Shown here: piece after piece, positions 24,601 to 31,163 of the stretch | Numbering within the stretch: the stretch's first letter is position 1 | Layout of the letters: each line of letters begins with the position of its first letter | From: Actinernus sp. WN-2022 | Taxonomy: Eukaryota; Cnidaria; Anthozoa; Actiniaria; Actinernidae | Reading direction: 5' to 3' | DNA: 64,000 nucleotides | Assembly: GCA_030867875.1 (NCBI GenBank) | Contig: JAOWCC010000577.1 | Span: 88,021,740 to 88,085,739 of the forward strand | Position numbers and translations under genes: made by a program | The notes under the pieces: generated by a model | The model's input: only the letters and a program-made list of their open reading frames with translations | Databases searched by the model: none | Told to the model about the DNA's origin: nothing

Positions 24601-27027
24601 GATCGGTGATGCATACATGGTGGTTAGCGGTTGTCCTATGCTGAATGGTGCACAACATGCAGGCGAGATAGCCAGTATGGCTCTGCACCTACTCAGTCAC
24701 ATGAAGGAGTTCCGTATAAGGCACCGACCTGAAGAGCAGCTACAGCTGCGAATAGGAATTCACACAGGTACATAACAAGTGATGTAGAGTTAATGCCTAT
24801 TGTTATACACCCTCCCCCCATCAATTGAAACGCCTTTTTCGAGAGGACGAGAACGTATCACGTGACAGGCCTCAAAACATGATAACTCCCTAGGGAAACA
24901 ACAGCTTCACCTTTCCACTTGCACGTGTGTGTAGTTTGAGAGCGCGGGAAATTTGTGGCGAGTCGCGTCGACCACGCAATCGACGTCTAGGACGACAACG
25001 TCTAGGATGACAACGTCTATGACGACAACGTCTAGGACGATAACGTCTAGGACGACAATGTCGACAAAGATAGAGAAACCGACGGAAACGCACAAACCGA
25101 TCTCGCTTCTCGAGTCATGCCCGGGAAAGAATATGTTGCTGTTCGCTACGCTCGCAGCAATTAGAGAAAAACAAACAAAATTCATTTTTTGTTACATTGA
25201 ACCGTCATCTAGTAGTGATGGCAAAGTTAATGCATTGGGCTTACAAGCAAGTGGCCCACGCATGCGCAGAAGCTCCGCTATTTTAAAGTAGTGGTCTGGC
25301 TAAGAATGATAGCACTGAACGGCAAGGAATGTAAAAAGCTGTTCATTTTCTATTCTTATCTCTCGTAATTTCTTTGGTTCATACTCATAAATTTAATAGA
25401 AAACCATCGAAATAATAAATTTTTATATGATATTTTTTGAGGTTTCAATTTATTTTTATTGATTTATTTATTATGGTTTAATTTCGAAGAATATCGACCG
25501 TGGGGAAAGTTATCAAATTTGCGATTGAAAAATCTTTTGTTTTCTCCCTTTCCGATTGGCTGGATGGTGGTTTCTTTGAGTTTTCACAGTAAAAATAGCC
25601 CATAGCATAAAAACTACTTTATTTTCTGGGTGTATATGGACTGTAGACATCTCATACAGAACTTAAGTCATATTCACGCAAAATCGACCGTGAGGATGTG
25701 CCCATTGCCGTGCAGGATCTATTGCTTTTACTATAGTTCTTACATGGACCATTACTTAATAATCATGCACGGTACTACTCTTCAAAACTCCTAGAGGGTT
25801 TTTAAACTGTATATGCGAATATAAATGGGAACAGTCTAATGAGATTTCACGATCGCCCTATTTCCCCGTAGGTCCCGTAGTTGCTGGCGTAGTTGGTGTC
25901 AGAATGCCCCGGTACAGTGTGTTTGGTCACACCGTCAATGTCGCCGCGGGAATGGAGAGCACAGGAGTTGGTAAGACTTCAGATTCAATACCCTATTTAG
26001 CTCAGTGGGAGCGCGCCAGTCTGTTGTGCGGGAGATGGTGCGCTCGACTCCACTCTAGAGTCTTAAAACAACCGACGAGAAGGCGCTGCGTTTACAAATT
26101 AATTCCGTTCTCGAACTGCAAACGGTTAGACTTTGACCTCTTCTCCAACTAAGGACGACAAATTGTATGCCCTAGGAGACCCCCTAGAGGGGCTTTAAGC
26201 CAGTCGAGGTGCTCCGTCCACCTATGTCTCTCTATTTTTTATGTTTTTATCCGAATGCTTAAACAAATGACATTGTCAGTTGTGATTATGAATATGATTT
26301 CTTTTTCAGGTCAACGAATCCAAGTGAGCCGAGAAACATTTCTCTGTCTCAGGGAACTCGGCGGATTTTACTTGGAAGAGAGAGGACCGGTTAGGATAAA
26401 GGTAGATAATAATAACTCTTGGTATTTAAAATTACCTTGTGTAAAGTCGTCTCGGCCGACTCTTTGGAGCGCCGTGCCCAAAATACTAGTCATGTACACG
26501 TAACTTAAATCACACCAAATATAGACTGGATGTGTTCGGCTTACCTCGGTCTCAAGCTCCAATTCACTCTTTTCACCTGGTGGCCATATTGGATTCAAAA
26601 CGAGGCAATCCTTTGTTTTTGCCAGGTTAGCCTCGTTTTGACTATCCCTCACTGCGAGACTAACCTGGCAAAAACAAAGGATTGCCTCGCTTTGAATCCA
26701 AGATGGCCACCAGGTGAAAAGAGTGAATTTGATACACAACGAGGTATATTCATAAAGCGGTTTGGATTTGGGGTTACCTGTGGTAGTGTTAACTTACGCT
26801 TACTCGCTAGGGGCTATACATTATTAACATGCTAGTACACACAGTAGTACACTGGACTCCTAGATGTGTTTACTAACGTTTTTCGATTTATTTTATTTCA
26901 GCGCCGTGGCATGATAACCACCTACTGGCTGTTGGGAAAAGAAGGGTTCAGTAAACCCCTTCCGAAGCCCGGTCCGGATAACAACGAACCGGACTACGAA
27001 ACCCTTAACACGTACTATGCAAGCTAG
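2949..27027 (+). CDS. Receptor-type guanylyl cyclase (20 coding exons, one frameshift in exon 1)
   Basis: A single-pass membrane receptor that would convert GTP to cGMP on ligand binding (natriuretic-peptide-receptor/egg-peptide-receptor family). Joining 2949-3634, 7143-7444, 10240-10375, 10776-10907, 11208-11306, 14095-14176, 14499-14634, 18697-18774, 19056-19160, 20024-20095, 21397-21562, 22380-22535, 22880-23057, 23418-23558, 24122-24245, 24342-24410, 24593-24767, 25872-25970, 26310-26401 and 26902-27027 gives about 1050 residues, normal for the family, with consistent phases and a stop at 27025. Order: signal peptide (1-24), ANF-receptor domain (30-440), membrane helix (453-477), pseudokinase (490-760; Lys531 kept, HRD reads HGC, DFG reads DWG), coiled coil (780-815), cyclase (835-1010). 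Metal-binding Asp849 and Asp893 and guanine-contacting Glu889 are present. Odd points: a net +1 frameshift near 3523-3531, and Ser961, His965 and Gly972 where the family has Cys, Asp and Arg. It could be a receptor with weak or no cyclase activity, or a decaying copy. Confidence 0.9.
3635..4277. other. Intron 1, 5' part
   Basis: AT-rich intronic sequence before the MULE-like insertion. No RNA, repeat or coding signal recognised. Confidence 0.5.
4969..5092 (+). repeat. Direct repeat inside MULE, left copy
   Basis: About 120 bp shared with 6208-6342 in the same orientation, including gatgtcaagtgattcaggat and gaagttgtattttattttga. The pair brackets the nested element. Confidence 0.8.
5231..6089. 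mobile_element. Foldback element nested in the MULE
   Basis: About 47-bp terminal inverted repeats, very C/G-rich: tagtcaattgaaaccccagc then ccccgacccccgggacatag at 5231-5277, paired with 6043-6089. Flanks are atgcac on the left (5225-5230) and atgcat on the right (6090-6095), a probable 5-6-bp target duplication with one change. There is no transposase frame. The superfamily is not assigned. Confidence 0.75.
5701..5845. mobile_element. Short hAT-like MITE nested inside the nested element
   Basis: Ends caggggcggatccagg and cctggatccgctagtg are imperfect inverted repeats around a 145-bp body with poly-T and G-rich subterminal tracts. The caggggcggatcc terminus resembles hAT MITE ends. No clear 8-bp duplication is visible (aaaatgta against atgtgcta), so the superfamily is tentative. 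Confidence 0.6.
6208..6342 (+). repeat. Direct repeat inside MULE, right copy
   Basis: Diverged partner of 4969-5092 with small indels, same orientation. Confidence 0.8.
6852..6958. repeat. Short hairpin, 40-bp arms
   Basis: gtttactggcgaaataaagc with cacttgggatgttgggagaac (6852-6891) pairs with 6919-6958 almost perfectly across a 27-bp loop. It is intronic, on the transcribed strand of the cyclase gene. Most likely a tiny MITE; a folded pre-miRNA-like transcript is possible but unsupported. Confidence 0.8.
7143..7444 (+). CDS. Guanylyl cyclase exon 2: ANF-receptor domain
   Basis: Acceptor cccttag|ttctg and donor gagaag|gtaaaa. Phase 1 in, phase 0 out. Encodes [20 protein letters not shown] and [11 protein letters not shown], hallmarks of the second lobe of the ligand-binding fold (about residues 229-329). 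Confidence 0.95.
7445..7699. other. Intron 2, 5' part
   Basis: No feature recognised in this AT-rich stretch. Confidence 0.4.
7700..7876 (+). repeat. SINE-body-like repeat, copy 1
   Basis: Alignable by eye with 11835-12050: both carry ccttaaat(c/t)tgccat, a ttgcgattctacaagttat / ttgcaattctaccagttat block, tgtagagc(t/a)agctac and gaggcttgcc-like ends. The tRNA-like head seen at 11698 is missing here. Confidence 0.55.
7884..9711. mobile_element. 1.8-kb DNA transposon with 7-bp target duplication, no transposase
   Basis: Direct repeat ctcatac flanks it (7877-7883 and 9712-9718). The ends are inverted repeats of about 75 bp: cagaagtccataaccagaag and ggcccatcagtttacagagt (7884-7958) against 9640-9711, with a diverged segment in the middle of each. 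The ends begin CAG/CTG. A 7-bp duplication would fit the P or, less well, the hAT superfamily, so the class is undecided. No transposase-like frame was found; the longest frames are under 115 residues and unlike known proteins. It sits in intron 2 just after a SINE-like repeat. Confidence 0.8.
9719..10239. other. Intron 2, 3' part
   Basis: No recognisable element except a poly-A run at 9957-9967. Ends at the exon 3 acceptor atttttaag. Confidence 0.4.
10240..10375 (+). CDS. Guanylyl cyclase exon 3: ANF-receptor domain
   Basis: Phase 0 in, phase 1 out (ttccaag|gtctga). Encodes [20 protein letters not shown], the conserved family helix, about residues 330-374. Confidence 0.95.
10376..10775. other. 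Intron 3
   Basis: 400 bp; nothing recognised beyond splice signals (acceptor gttttttcag). Confidence 0.5.
10776..10907 (+). CDS. Guanylyl cyclase exon 4: ANF-receptor domain
   Basis: Phase 1 to phase 1. Encodes [20 protein letters not shown], matching the family G-x-s-G-x-v-x-I-D-x-x-GDR-x-x-x-Y block, about residues 375-418. Confidence 0.95.
11208..11306 (+). CDS. Guanylyl cyclase exon 5: juxtamembrane ectodomain
   Basis: Phase 1 to phase 1. Encodes [20 protein letters not shown] then [10 protein letters not shown]. The I-W-x-G and P-x-D-x-P-x-C-G-x pattern with two Cys is the usual juxtamembrane hinge of this family. Confidence 0.94.
11698..12050 (+). mobile_element. tRNA-derived SINE in intron 5
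   Basis: A tRNA-like head (ggccgaacggaaagagcgcg, then cttgggttccaaagg, then a B-box-like ggtttcgatctcc ending near 11772) precedes a T-rich linker and a body related to 7700-7876. Pol III A- and B-box positions fit a degraded tRNA head. It does not fold as a functional tRNA: an insertion breaks the T arm. Confidence 0.6.
12225..12312. repeat. C/G-rich imperfect hairpin
   Basis: ccccccctcccccatttcaa tgttgg pairs with ccaacattgtgaagcgtggg gaggaggg across a short loop; arms about 25 bp, imperfect. Confidence 0.55.
12995..13394. mobile_element. Foldback MITE, about 400 bp
   Basis: The left half (from aaggaatccctggctgttgg) is the inverted copy of the right half (ending ccaacagccagggattcctt). The arms run nearly 190 bp each and meet around 13190 at an aagcttattg region. 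There are scattered mismatches and no coding capacity; frames overlapping it are by-products. No target duplication was resolved. Intron 5. Confidence 0.85.
13395..14094. other. Intron 5, 3' part
   Basis: Contains two gggtcggtc motifs (13562, 13611) and at 13988-14012 a gtggtcgtttacgagaggtt motif related to the repeat at 18876-19036. Nothing else recognised. Confidence 0.4.
14095..14176 (+). CDS. Guanylyl cyclase exon 6: transmembrane segment
   Basis: Phase 1 in, phase 2 out. Encodes the single membrane helix [20 protein letters not shown] (about residues 455-475). Confidence 0.93.
14299..14323. repeat. Poly-C run of 25
   Basis: Uninterrupted homopolymer of C in intron 6, 176 bp before exon 7. 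Its length is likely to vary or be miscalled. Confidence 0.95.
14499..14634 (+). CDS. Guanylyl cyclase exon 7: start of kinase-homology domain
   Basis: Phase 2 in, phase 0 out. Encodes [20 protein letters not shown] then DIHFE; the W-x-I-x-Y-x-D-I motif begins the kinase-homology domain in receptor guanylyl cyclases. Confidence 0.94.
14671..14793. repeat. 31-bp tandem repeat, 4 copies
   Basis: ggcaatgaatatcctctcca ctgtgaatatc repeats four times, the last copy partial and diverged. Confidence 0.9.
14895..14913. repeat. Poly-G run of 19
   Basis: Homopolymer G followed by agggggcggg in intron 7. With the poly-C of intron 6 it brackets exon 7 with opposite-strand G-runs. Confidence 0.95.
15010..15934. 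mobile_element. Inverted-repeat element in intron 7
   Basis: About 120-bp diverged inverted repeats: tggacggggtttcaaagtcc and agctgttattacggctgagc (15010-15128) have complements at 15809-15934. The centre holds a second small hairpin. Exact ends and target duplication not resolved; the arms may extend past both limits. Confidence 0.65.
15603..15702. repeat. Small hairpin repeat
   Basis: gactagttag ... acaattagacc ... catgggct pairs with agcccattcg ... gggtctaattgtt ... aactagt; about 30-bp paired arms. Likely a short MITE inside the larger inverted-repeat element. Confidence 0.6.
16230..18217 (+). pseudogene. Broken L2/CR1-like non-LTR retrotransposon (reverse transcriptase)
   Basis: A conceptual translation with disruptions shows reverse-transcriptase hallmarks in order: motif [21 protein letters not shown], motif [21 protein letters not shown], motif C CADDTN (a change from YADD), and [12 protein letters not shown] downstream. 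The frame is broken by in-frame stops at 16367, 16724 and 17472 and by a frameshift in an A-run near 17316-17323. The endonuclease part is missing (5' truncation near 16230). After the stop near 17966 there is a 3' UTR with aataaa at 18197 and a terminal gatttgatttgat, the short 3' repeat common in L2/CR1-type elements. It is inactive, in intron 7, in the same orientation as the host gene. Confidence 0.85.
18218..18696. other. Intron 7, 3' end
   Basis: No feature recognised. Ends with acceptor catcttacag. Confidence 0.4.
18697..18774 (+). CDS. Guanylyl cyclase exon 8: kinase-homology N-lobe
   Basis: Phase 0 to 0. Encodes [20 protein letters not shown]; the Lys of the VAIK-type motif is present (Lys531), but no glycine-rich loop precedes it, as usual for this pseudokinase. 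Confidence 0.94.
18876..19036. repeat. Possible MITE with repeated 'CTCGTAAGCGACC' motifs
   Basis: Left gaacatcgatctctaagcga and right ggtggtctcttgggagacgt tcaac look like diverged inverted ends, with cctctcgtaagcga internal. A related motif lies at 13988. Tentative. Confidence 0.4.
19056..19160 (+). CDS. Guanylyl cyclase exon 9: kinase-homology domain
   Basis: Phase 0 to 0. Encodes [20 protein letters not shown] and the start of the hinge ([12 protein letters not shown]), matching the HxNL-x-x-F-x-G-A and Y-C-x-x-G-S-L-x-D pattern. Confidence 0.95.
19161..20023. other. Intron 9
   Basis: 863 bp with a C-rich patch at 19282-19296. No element or RNA recognised. Confidence 0.4.
20024..20095 (+). 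CDS. Guanylyl cyclase exon 10: kinase-homology domain
   Basis: Phase 0 to 0. Encodes [24 protein letters not shown], the helix before the catalytic-loop region. Confidence 0.94.
20096..21098. other. Intron 10, 5' part
   Basis: Contains a purine-rich patch (20395-20460) and a complementary pyrimidine-rich patch (20590-20720) that look like a diverged inverted pair. No coding or RNA feature seen. Confidence 0.4.
21099..21250. repeat. 38-bp tandem repeat, 4 near-perfect copies
   Basis: cacctcgggtgttctaaaaa taacctgatcttgatcca repeats four times with no visible differences in the internal copies; a recent minisatellite 146 bp before exon 11. Confidence 0.95.
21397..21562 (+). CDS. Guanylyl cyclase exon 11: pseudo-catalytic loop
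   Basis: Phase 0 in, phase 1 out. Encodes [20 protein letters not shown] and [19 protein letters not shown] replaces the HRDLKxxN of active kinases, so the catalytic Asp is absent, and DFG is DWG. This is normal for the family, where the domain acts as an allosteric ATP sensor. Confidence 0.95.
21563..22379. other. Intron 11
   Basis: 817 bp, no recognised element. Ends at ttctgccag. Confidence 0.4.
22380..22535 (+). CDS. Guanylyl cyclase exon 12: kinase-homology C-lobe
   Basis: Phase 1 to 1. Encodes [10 protein letters not shown] (APE motif) and [20 protein letters not shown]. Confidence 0.95.
22536..22879. other. Intron 12
   Basis: 344 bp; nothing recognised. Confidence 0.4.
22880..23057 (+). 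CDS. Guanylyl cyclase exon 13: end of kinase-homology domain, GC donor
   Basis: Phase 1 in, phase 2 out. Encodes [10 protein letters not shown] and [18 protein letters not shown], the family's W-x-E-x-P-x-x-RP-x-F block. The only donor that keeps phase is ag|gcaagt at 23058, a GC-AG intron; a GT donor is not available at this point. Confidence 0.92.
23058..23417. other. Intron 13 (GC-AG)
   Basis: 360 bp with non-canonical gcaagt donor and ttcgtag acceptor. No other feature. Confidence 0.75.
23418..23558 (+). CDS. Guanylyl cyclase exon 14: dimerisation coiled coil
   Basis: Phase 2 to 2. Encodes [20 protein letters not shown] then a charged helix up to LLYRLLPP; the linker that couples the receptor to the cyclase and dimerises it. 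Confidence 0.95.
23559..24121. other. Intron 14 with AT-rich hairpin
   Basis: Holds a (ta)n run and a self-complementary AT-rich segment at 23952-24032 (gatgataataaatatt against atatttatattatcat). Nothing else. Confidence 0.5.
24122..24245 (+). CDS. Guanylyl cyclase exon 15: cyclase core, first metal Asp
   Basis: Phase 2 in, phase 0 out. Encodes [20 protein letters not shown] then [12 protein letters not shown]; Asp849 in SDIVGFT is the first metal ligand. Confidence 0.96.
24342..24410 (+). CDS. Guanylyl cyclase exon 16: cyclase core
   Basis: Phase 0 to 0. Encodes [23 protein letters not shown], the helix ahead of the second metal site. Confidence 0.95.
24593..24767 (+). CDS. Guanylyl cyclase exon 17: cyclase core, second metal Asp and guanine-site Glu
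   Basis: Phase 0 in, phase 1 out. Encodes [20 protein letters not shown] and LRIGIHTG. Glu889 (substrate guanine contact) and Asp893 (second metal ligand) are both present. Confidence 0.96.
24768..25871. other. Intron 17
   Basis: 1104 bp. Apart from the 15-bp repeat at 24982-25062 it is AT-rich, with long T/A stretches at 25390-25480; no gene seen. Confidence 0.45.
24982..25062. repeat. 15-bp tandem repeat, about 5 copies
   Basis: gacgacaacgtctag repeats with single changes. Open on both strands because the period is a multiple of three; the resulting Arg/Val-rich frames are by-products. Confidence 0.9.
25872..25970 (+). CDS. Guanylyl cyclase exon 18: catalytic segment with replaced key residues
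   Basis: Phase 1 to 1. Encodes [20 protein letters not shown] then [13 protein letters not shown]. The family reads RYCLFGDTVNTASRMESTG. Here Cys is Ser961 (guanine specificity), Asp is His965, and the transition-state Arg is Gly972; the catalytic Asn (Asn968) is kept. The splice sites are normal. Confidence 0.95.
25985..26255 (+). mobile_element. tRNA-derived SINE in intron 18
   Basis: tRNA-like head with A box (tttagctcagtgggagcg) and a degraded B box (gtgcgctcgactcc), followed by an unrelated body (aaaacaaccgacgagaaggc ... ggttagactttgacct) and a T-rich end. It starts right after the exon 18 donor. A complete tRNA fold is not supported. Confidence 0.75.
26310..26401 (+). CDS. Guanylyl cyclase exon 19: end of cyclase domain
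   Basis: Phase 1 in, phase 0 out. Encodes [31 protein letters not shown], matching the family's I-x-x-S and x-R-G-x-x-x-x-K-G block. Confidence 0.94.
26561..26729. mobile_element. Hairpin MITE in intron 19
   Basis: aattcactcttttcacctgg and ggcaatcctttgtttttgcc (26561-26635) have nearly exact complements at 26660-26729. Total about 169 bp with a short loop near 26640-26660. Only the arms have recognisable structure. Confidence 0.88.
26902..27027 (+). CDS. Guanylyl cyclase exon 20: C-terminal end
   Basis: Phase 0 in, stop tag at 27025. Encodes [20 protein letters not shown], the G-x-M-x-T-Y-W-L-x-G family signature, and a short acidic/aromatic tail. Confidence 0.96.
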   Translation, partial: RRGMITTYWLLGKEGFSKPLPKPGPDNNEPDYETLNTYYAS

Positions 27028-27091
27028 ACGCGTTCGAAAAAAAAAGTTCCGGGTCGGTCTTATTTCCCCCAGAAAATGTAGTGTTTTAATG

Positions 27092-27180
27092 TCTTAACTT
27101 GGGTACGGAACTCTTAACTTGGGCAAGCACTCTTAACTTCGGCACTGCATTCCTAACTTGGGCACGGCACTCCTAACATC
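27092..27180. repeat. Degenerate 19-20-bp tandem repeat in the 3' flank
   Basis: Five diverged copies of tcttaacttgggcacggcac, starting 65 bp after the stop codon, so probably inside the 3' UTR. Confidence 0.8.
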
Positions 27181-27478
27181 AGGCCGAGACTAACTTTTCA
27201 CAGGGTCTCTAAACCCCTAGATTTTCGTACCCGGAGTATTTCCATTTACACGACAAAAATCAGGAGTGCCGTGCCGAAACATTTTGGCGCGCCTACCAGA
27301 ACTGAAGCCTAAAATCACCTTTAGCTCAATAAGTAGATCTATAAACATGAAACGACTCATACCAACATTTATTTTACTGTGTTTTGCGTCAATGGAAAGA
27401 CATTCTGCAAATCTTCCTCCCAACCGCCGCTATGTACAGACGGCTCAATTCCTGTAATCTGTGACGTACAATACGGGG

Positions 27479-27484
27479 AATAAA
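27479..27484 (+). promoter_or_regulatory. Candidate polyadenylation signal
   Basis: aataaa 452 bp after the cyclase stop codon. Plausible 3' end of the mRNA, but other AATAAA hexamers follow near 27730, so this is only a candidate. Confidence 0.35.
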
Positions 27485-28073
27485 TTAGTTTTGTCATGTA
27501 GTTCTCGCCGGCTTTGAATAATGGACTAACGACTCATAATTGTGCACTATTGTGCTTTCTTTGTGCTGAAAGTGTGGTTGTTTTCCTTGGTATGCATGAT
27601 GTACGATACGGGGAAAAAGCACTGAATTGAGCCGCCACATATACCGGTAAACTCGCTTTATCAGCGGAGAATCGGCTCTTTTTCGACCTTCAAAACGTAT
27701 TTCCTCTTTTTAGACGTACACCACAAAGAAATAAAATAGCAGAACTTATTTGTCTTGAATACAAGTTTGTATAGTCGTCGGATTGATTTAGGATTCAGTT
27801 CCCCTTTAAGAGTGCCGTACCCCAAATACGTGTCGTGTACACTGGGCTTAGGTTTATAAAGGCCTTAAGATAGTTACGTGATTTATTATTGCTTTGGCTC
27901 ATGGAGATTTAATCAGTTTTTGCAAGCTATTTAAAACATACCTGATATAGAAATAAAACATTGGGGGGAAAATGAAAACAAACTCAAAACCCAAACATTC
28001 GACACGTCATGGGTAACATCGTCATTTAAAAAAAGGCATTTTATAAAGATTGGTAATTATTCTCAATGCTTGG
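27485..28073. other. Intergenic, no gene seen
   Basis: No coding region, RNA or clear repeat recognised between the probable 3' UTR and the MITE cluster. Confidence 0.4.
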
Positions 28074-28589
28074 TAGAGTGATTTTACTTAACCCGTGAAT
28101 TATATACTATACTAACAGGCATAATTAGACCATAATTCCATCGTTTTCTTTTGTTTCTACTTGATTATTAGATACAGACTATTAATTTTTGTTTCACGGG
28201 TTAAGTAAAAGGTTAGGGCTAGATTCCATCCGCCAGAAGGATGCAATCCCAAAATGCACTGCACTAAAATACTTCATCGAGAGCAGGAACTGGTGTCTAA
28301 TGAAGTACGCCTGCTAATCAAACAGCCTGCAGTATAAAAGTTCTAAAAAGCGGTTGTTGACAGCAAATCGCTGGTGGCGTAAGGGATAGTGACGGTTAGG
28401 GTTTCGGTTAATAGATGGGTTAGGGTTCGTGGAGCCGATATCTTTTTATATAGTTGAGGGAAGCGTACTTGTTCGCCTAAATCTCTAAGTGCCGCTTTAG
28501 TTTGTATCCTAGAAATATAACATCGAGAAAATTACAATTCGACCTTCTGGCGGATGGAATCTAGCCGTGACCTTAGTAAAATCACTCTA
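28074..28589. mobile_element. MITE with second MITE inserted in its left terminal repeat
   Basis: Outer ends tagagtgattttact (28074) and agtaaaatcactcta (28575-28589) are inverted. The terminal repeat then continues as ggctagattccatccgccag aagg (28217-28240) against its complement at 28544-28566. The left repeat is split by about 120 bp (28088-28210) that is itself bounded by ttaacccgtgaa and ttcacgggttaa, a second, younger inverted-repeat insertion. The interior holds a few TTAGGG-like motifs (28395-28430). Confidence 0.75.
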
Positions 28590-28762
28590 AGTTTTACCAT
28601 GCCCATGATCCTCTGCGTGCTTGGCTTTTACAAGTAGTAGGCGCCGTGCCCGAGAGGTAAACAGGGAGACCCTGACATCGATTACAGACCACTCAATGTT
28701 ATAAAATAATAAGTTGATTTGTTAATAGTACAGACGTCCATGTCTCTGTCTTTTATGAGTTA

Positions 28763-29250
28763 AGGTGATGTTACACGAGACGACTTTTAACGACGATTTT
28801 TCGCGACGATTTTTAATGCATGTTACACGAGACAACTTTTAGCGCAACATTGATGCGGCAACGGGTATGTTACACGGGACGGCGATTTTTAGCGCAACAT
28901 CTAGCTAGCACCTAGGCTCCTACTCTGAAATTCTCGTTTAAAAACATCATGGCGCGCGGACGAATGGAGTCATTGTTTGTCGACGTAGCCTTGTTTCCGT
29001 GGGCGTAGCGAACAGGTTTCTGGGACGACGTTGCGTGAAAAGTCAACGGCGGCGAGGGTTTTACACGAAGCAACCCCAACAAAATTCGGGCAACAATTGC
29101 AGGTTTTTGAAGGTAACTCAAAAACTTTAAGCATGTTGCCGCAACGAAGATTGCGTTAAGAATCGTCCAGCGCGCCATGTTACACTATGTTGACTTTTCG
29201 AATGTTGAGAGAAAAATCGTCGTTAAAAATCATCTCGTGTAACATCACCT
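28763..29250. mobile_element. PIF/Harbinger-like MITE, TTA target duplication
   Basis: aggtgatgttacacgagacg at the left end pairs with the right end (…atctcgtgtaacatcacct); both flanks are TTA (28760-28762, 29251-29253), the 3-bp target expected of PIF/Harbinger elements. The gttacacg(a/g)ga motif recurs inside at 28823 and 28869. 488 bp, no transposase. Confidence 0.82.
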
Positions 29251-29253
29251 TTA

Positions 29254-29521
29254 TACTGCTCACATTACAACTCCTAACAATCCATTTGTGCGAGAACGCC
29301 ATTCAAATGCATTTTATAGTTTCTTGTTGCGTGATATGTGGCAAAACGTATACCATGTATGAAATCCGAGTAAAAAAAATGAAATCCGAGTAGTAAAAGA
29401 ATCAACAGTGATGGTTGCATAAATGTGACAACGGCGTCGACCTTTTCATGACCGAGTTTGGCCACTTTTTAGGTTTGGTATTGTTCGCAAAGATCATGAT
29501 TTATAACAAAAATTCACTCGG
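29254..29521. other. Intergenic, no gene seen
   Basis: AT-rich spacer between two MITEs with a short duplication gaaatccgagtaaaaaaaat / gaaatccgagtag near 29360-29392. Confidence 0.4.
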
Positions 29522-29924
29522 CCAATTATAATTATAACAAAGGCAACTATCATTCGACAAATTATAGCTTTACCTCATAATGAACGACACTAAAGTTGGA
29601 ACCAAATGAACAACTTTCTTTACGTATCTAGTCTTCTAGCCGATCCTGGAAGGGGTCTACAATCGGAAAGATGAACTACTCGAACTGGAATTTAGGTTGG
29701 GTTTTGATCAACGATGCTGGGCCTATATTACACCACAATGTTAGTAAAGGATCCACTATAAGTAGAAAAGAATCATGTTTCCGATTGTAGACCCCTCCTA
29801 GGATCAGCTAGAAGACTAGATACGTAAATAAAGTAGTTCATTTGGTTCCAACTTTAGTTTCGTTCATTATGAGGTAAAGCTATAATTTGTCGAATGATAG
29901 TTGCCTTTTTATAATTGTAATTGG
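29522..29924. mobile_element. Foldback MITE, about 400 bp, arms about 165 bp
   Basis: The left arm (ccaattataattataacaaa … ctagtcttctagccgatcct … ctacaatcgga) is mirrored at 29786-29924 with few differences. The central 70 bp are unpaired. No target duplication assigned. Confidence 0.85.
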
Positions 29925-31014
29925 TATTGGTACTGAGTTGTATTTTGAAAGTTATCAAATTTCACTCGCCTAAGGGATCATGCAATTATCAGAACTTCCA
30001 AAATATCACTCAGTGCGCCTAAATCCCGTATAGCTTTGCAAATCGAGTTGCCATGTTTACAGATCATAGCGGTCACTAGTGCGCTAGTCTGCGGAAACGG
30101 CTCGATCGCTTTTGGGCCTCGAATAGAGACGGCTGTTGTGCGCATGCTCATAAAATGTCCTAGTGCGCATGCTCATAAAATGATTTGCAGCAAACCGTCA
30201 TTTGCAGGTGAATCAGCCAATCACAACTCGGGGTGGGAATGAGTCGAATGATAATACTTCATAACGGACATTTCTAGCCAACCAAGACGAATATAACTCG
30301 ACTATACTTCTCCAAGCATCCTTTGCGGAACTAAAGGATTTCAGACAAAGTTTCTTCATAGCAACTCTTGGACTAGCGAGATATCTCCAACATCACCTCT
30401 GTCTTTGATTTAATTTAATGACGCGGTGCGCAATCTAGGTAACATCGACGATTGTACTTTTAAGTTTAAATATCGTTGTTGCCCTATACTGCGCAACGCA
30501 AAATAAAATCACGGTTCCAAACATGGCAGAGCATGTGAAAACCATGTTGAACCATGTTTTGCATTGTTGAACCATGTTACTACTATCTAACTACCATGTT
30601 AAACCATGTTTTGCCATGTTGAACCATGGCTTCACGCTCATATAGAAATTAGAGGAATAGAAGTGACTTGTAAGCAGTCTATTTCTTATGTTCAAGTTGC
30701 AAGGGAAAGCCATAAAAAGTACTCAGATGTCGAAAGTATGTAAATAGTGTTGTCAGTTCATATTAATTTGTTCTTTCATTTATTCAATGAACATTGATGT
30801 AACGTACTTGTTTAAAGTAACCAAATGTGCTAATAAATATTATCTTATATACTGTACTACGAGGCACAATCAATTAATATGTAGGAATATTGAATACTAT
30901 GGACCACAATAAACAAGTACATAAAAGCACTTTTGTATTGCATTGTAAAGTTGTAGTAGATATGACACGGTACGATCACTGTGCCCAGGTTGTATTACGC
31001 GCCGTAATTGTCTT
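29925..31014. other. Intergenic with short word repeats
   Basis: Includes a duplicated tgcgcatgctcataaaatg (30137-30182) and, at 30537-30628, at least seven 'accatgtt' words spaced irregularly. No gene or RNA recognised. Confidence 0.45.
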
Positions 31015-31163
31015 GTATATATACATACGAGTATACGGACGTTGCAGTTAAGGTTGTCTTAGACATATCCACATATGGATTTATAGCCTTTGTACAGTTC
31101 GCACCGTTTTACATAAAGAACGGTAATCAGCCGTGAACGCGCCCTTTGTATTTGGTAACAAAG

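Noticed and set aside
24890..25291. Three overlapping Arg- or Val-rich frames in intron 17
   Set aside because: Created by the 15-bp tandem repeat; they lie inside an intron.
26368..26835. Frames at the hairpin in intron 19
   Set aside because: They read through the two arms of a MITE and match nothing known.
28380..28430. Interstitial telomere repeat
   Set aside because: Only a few degenerate ggttaggg words, not a tandem run.
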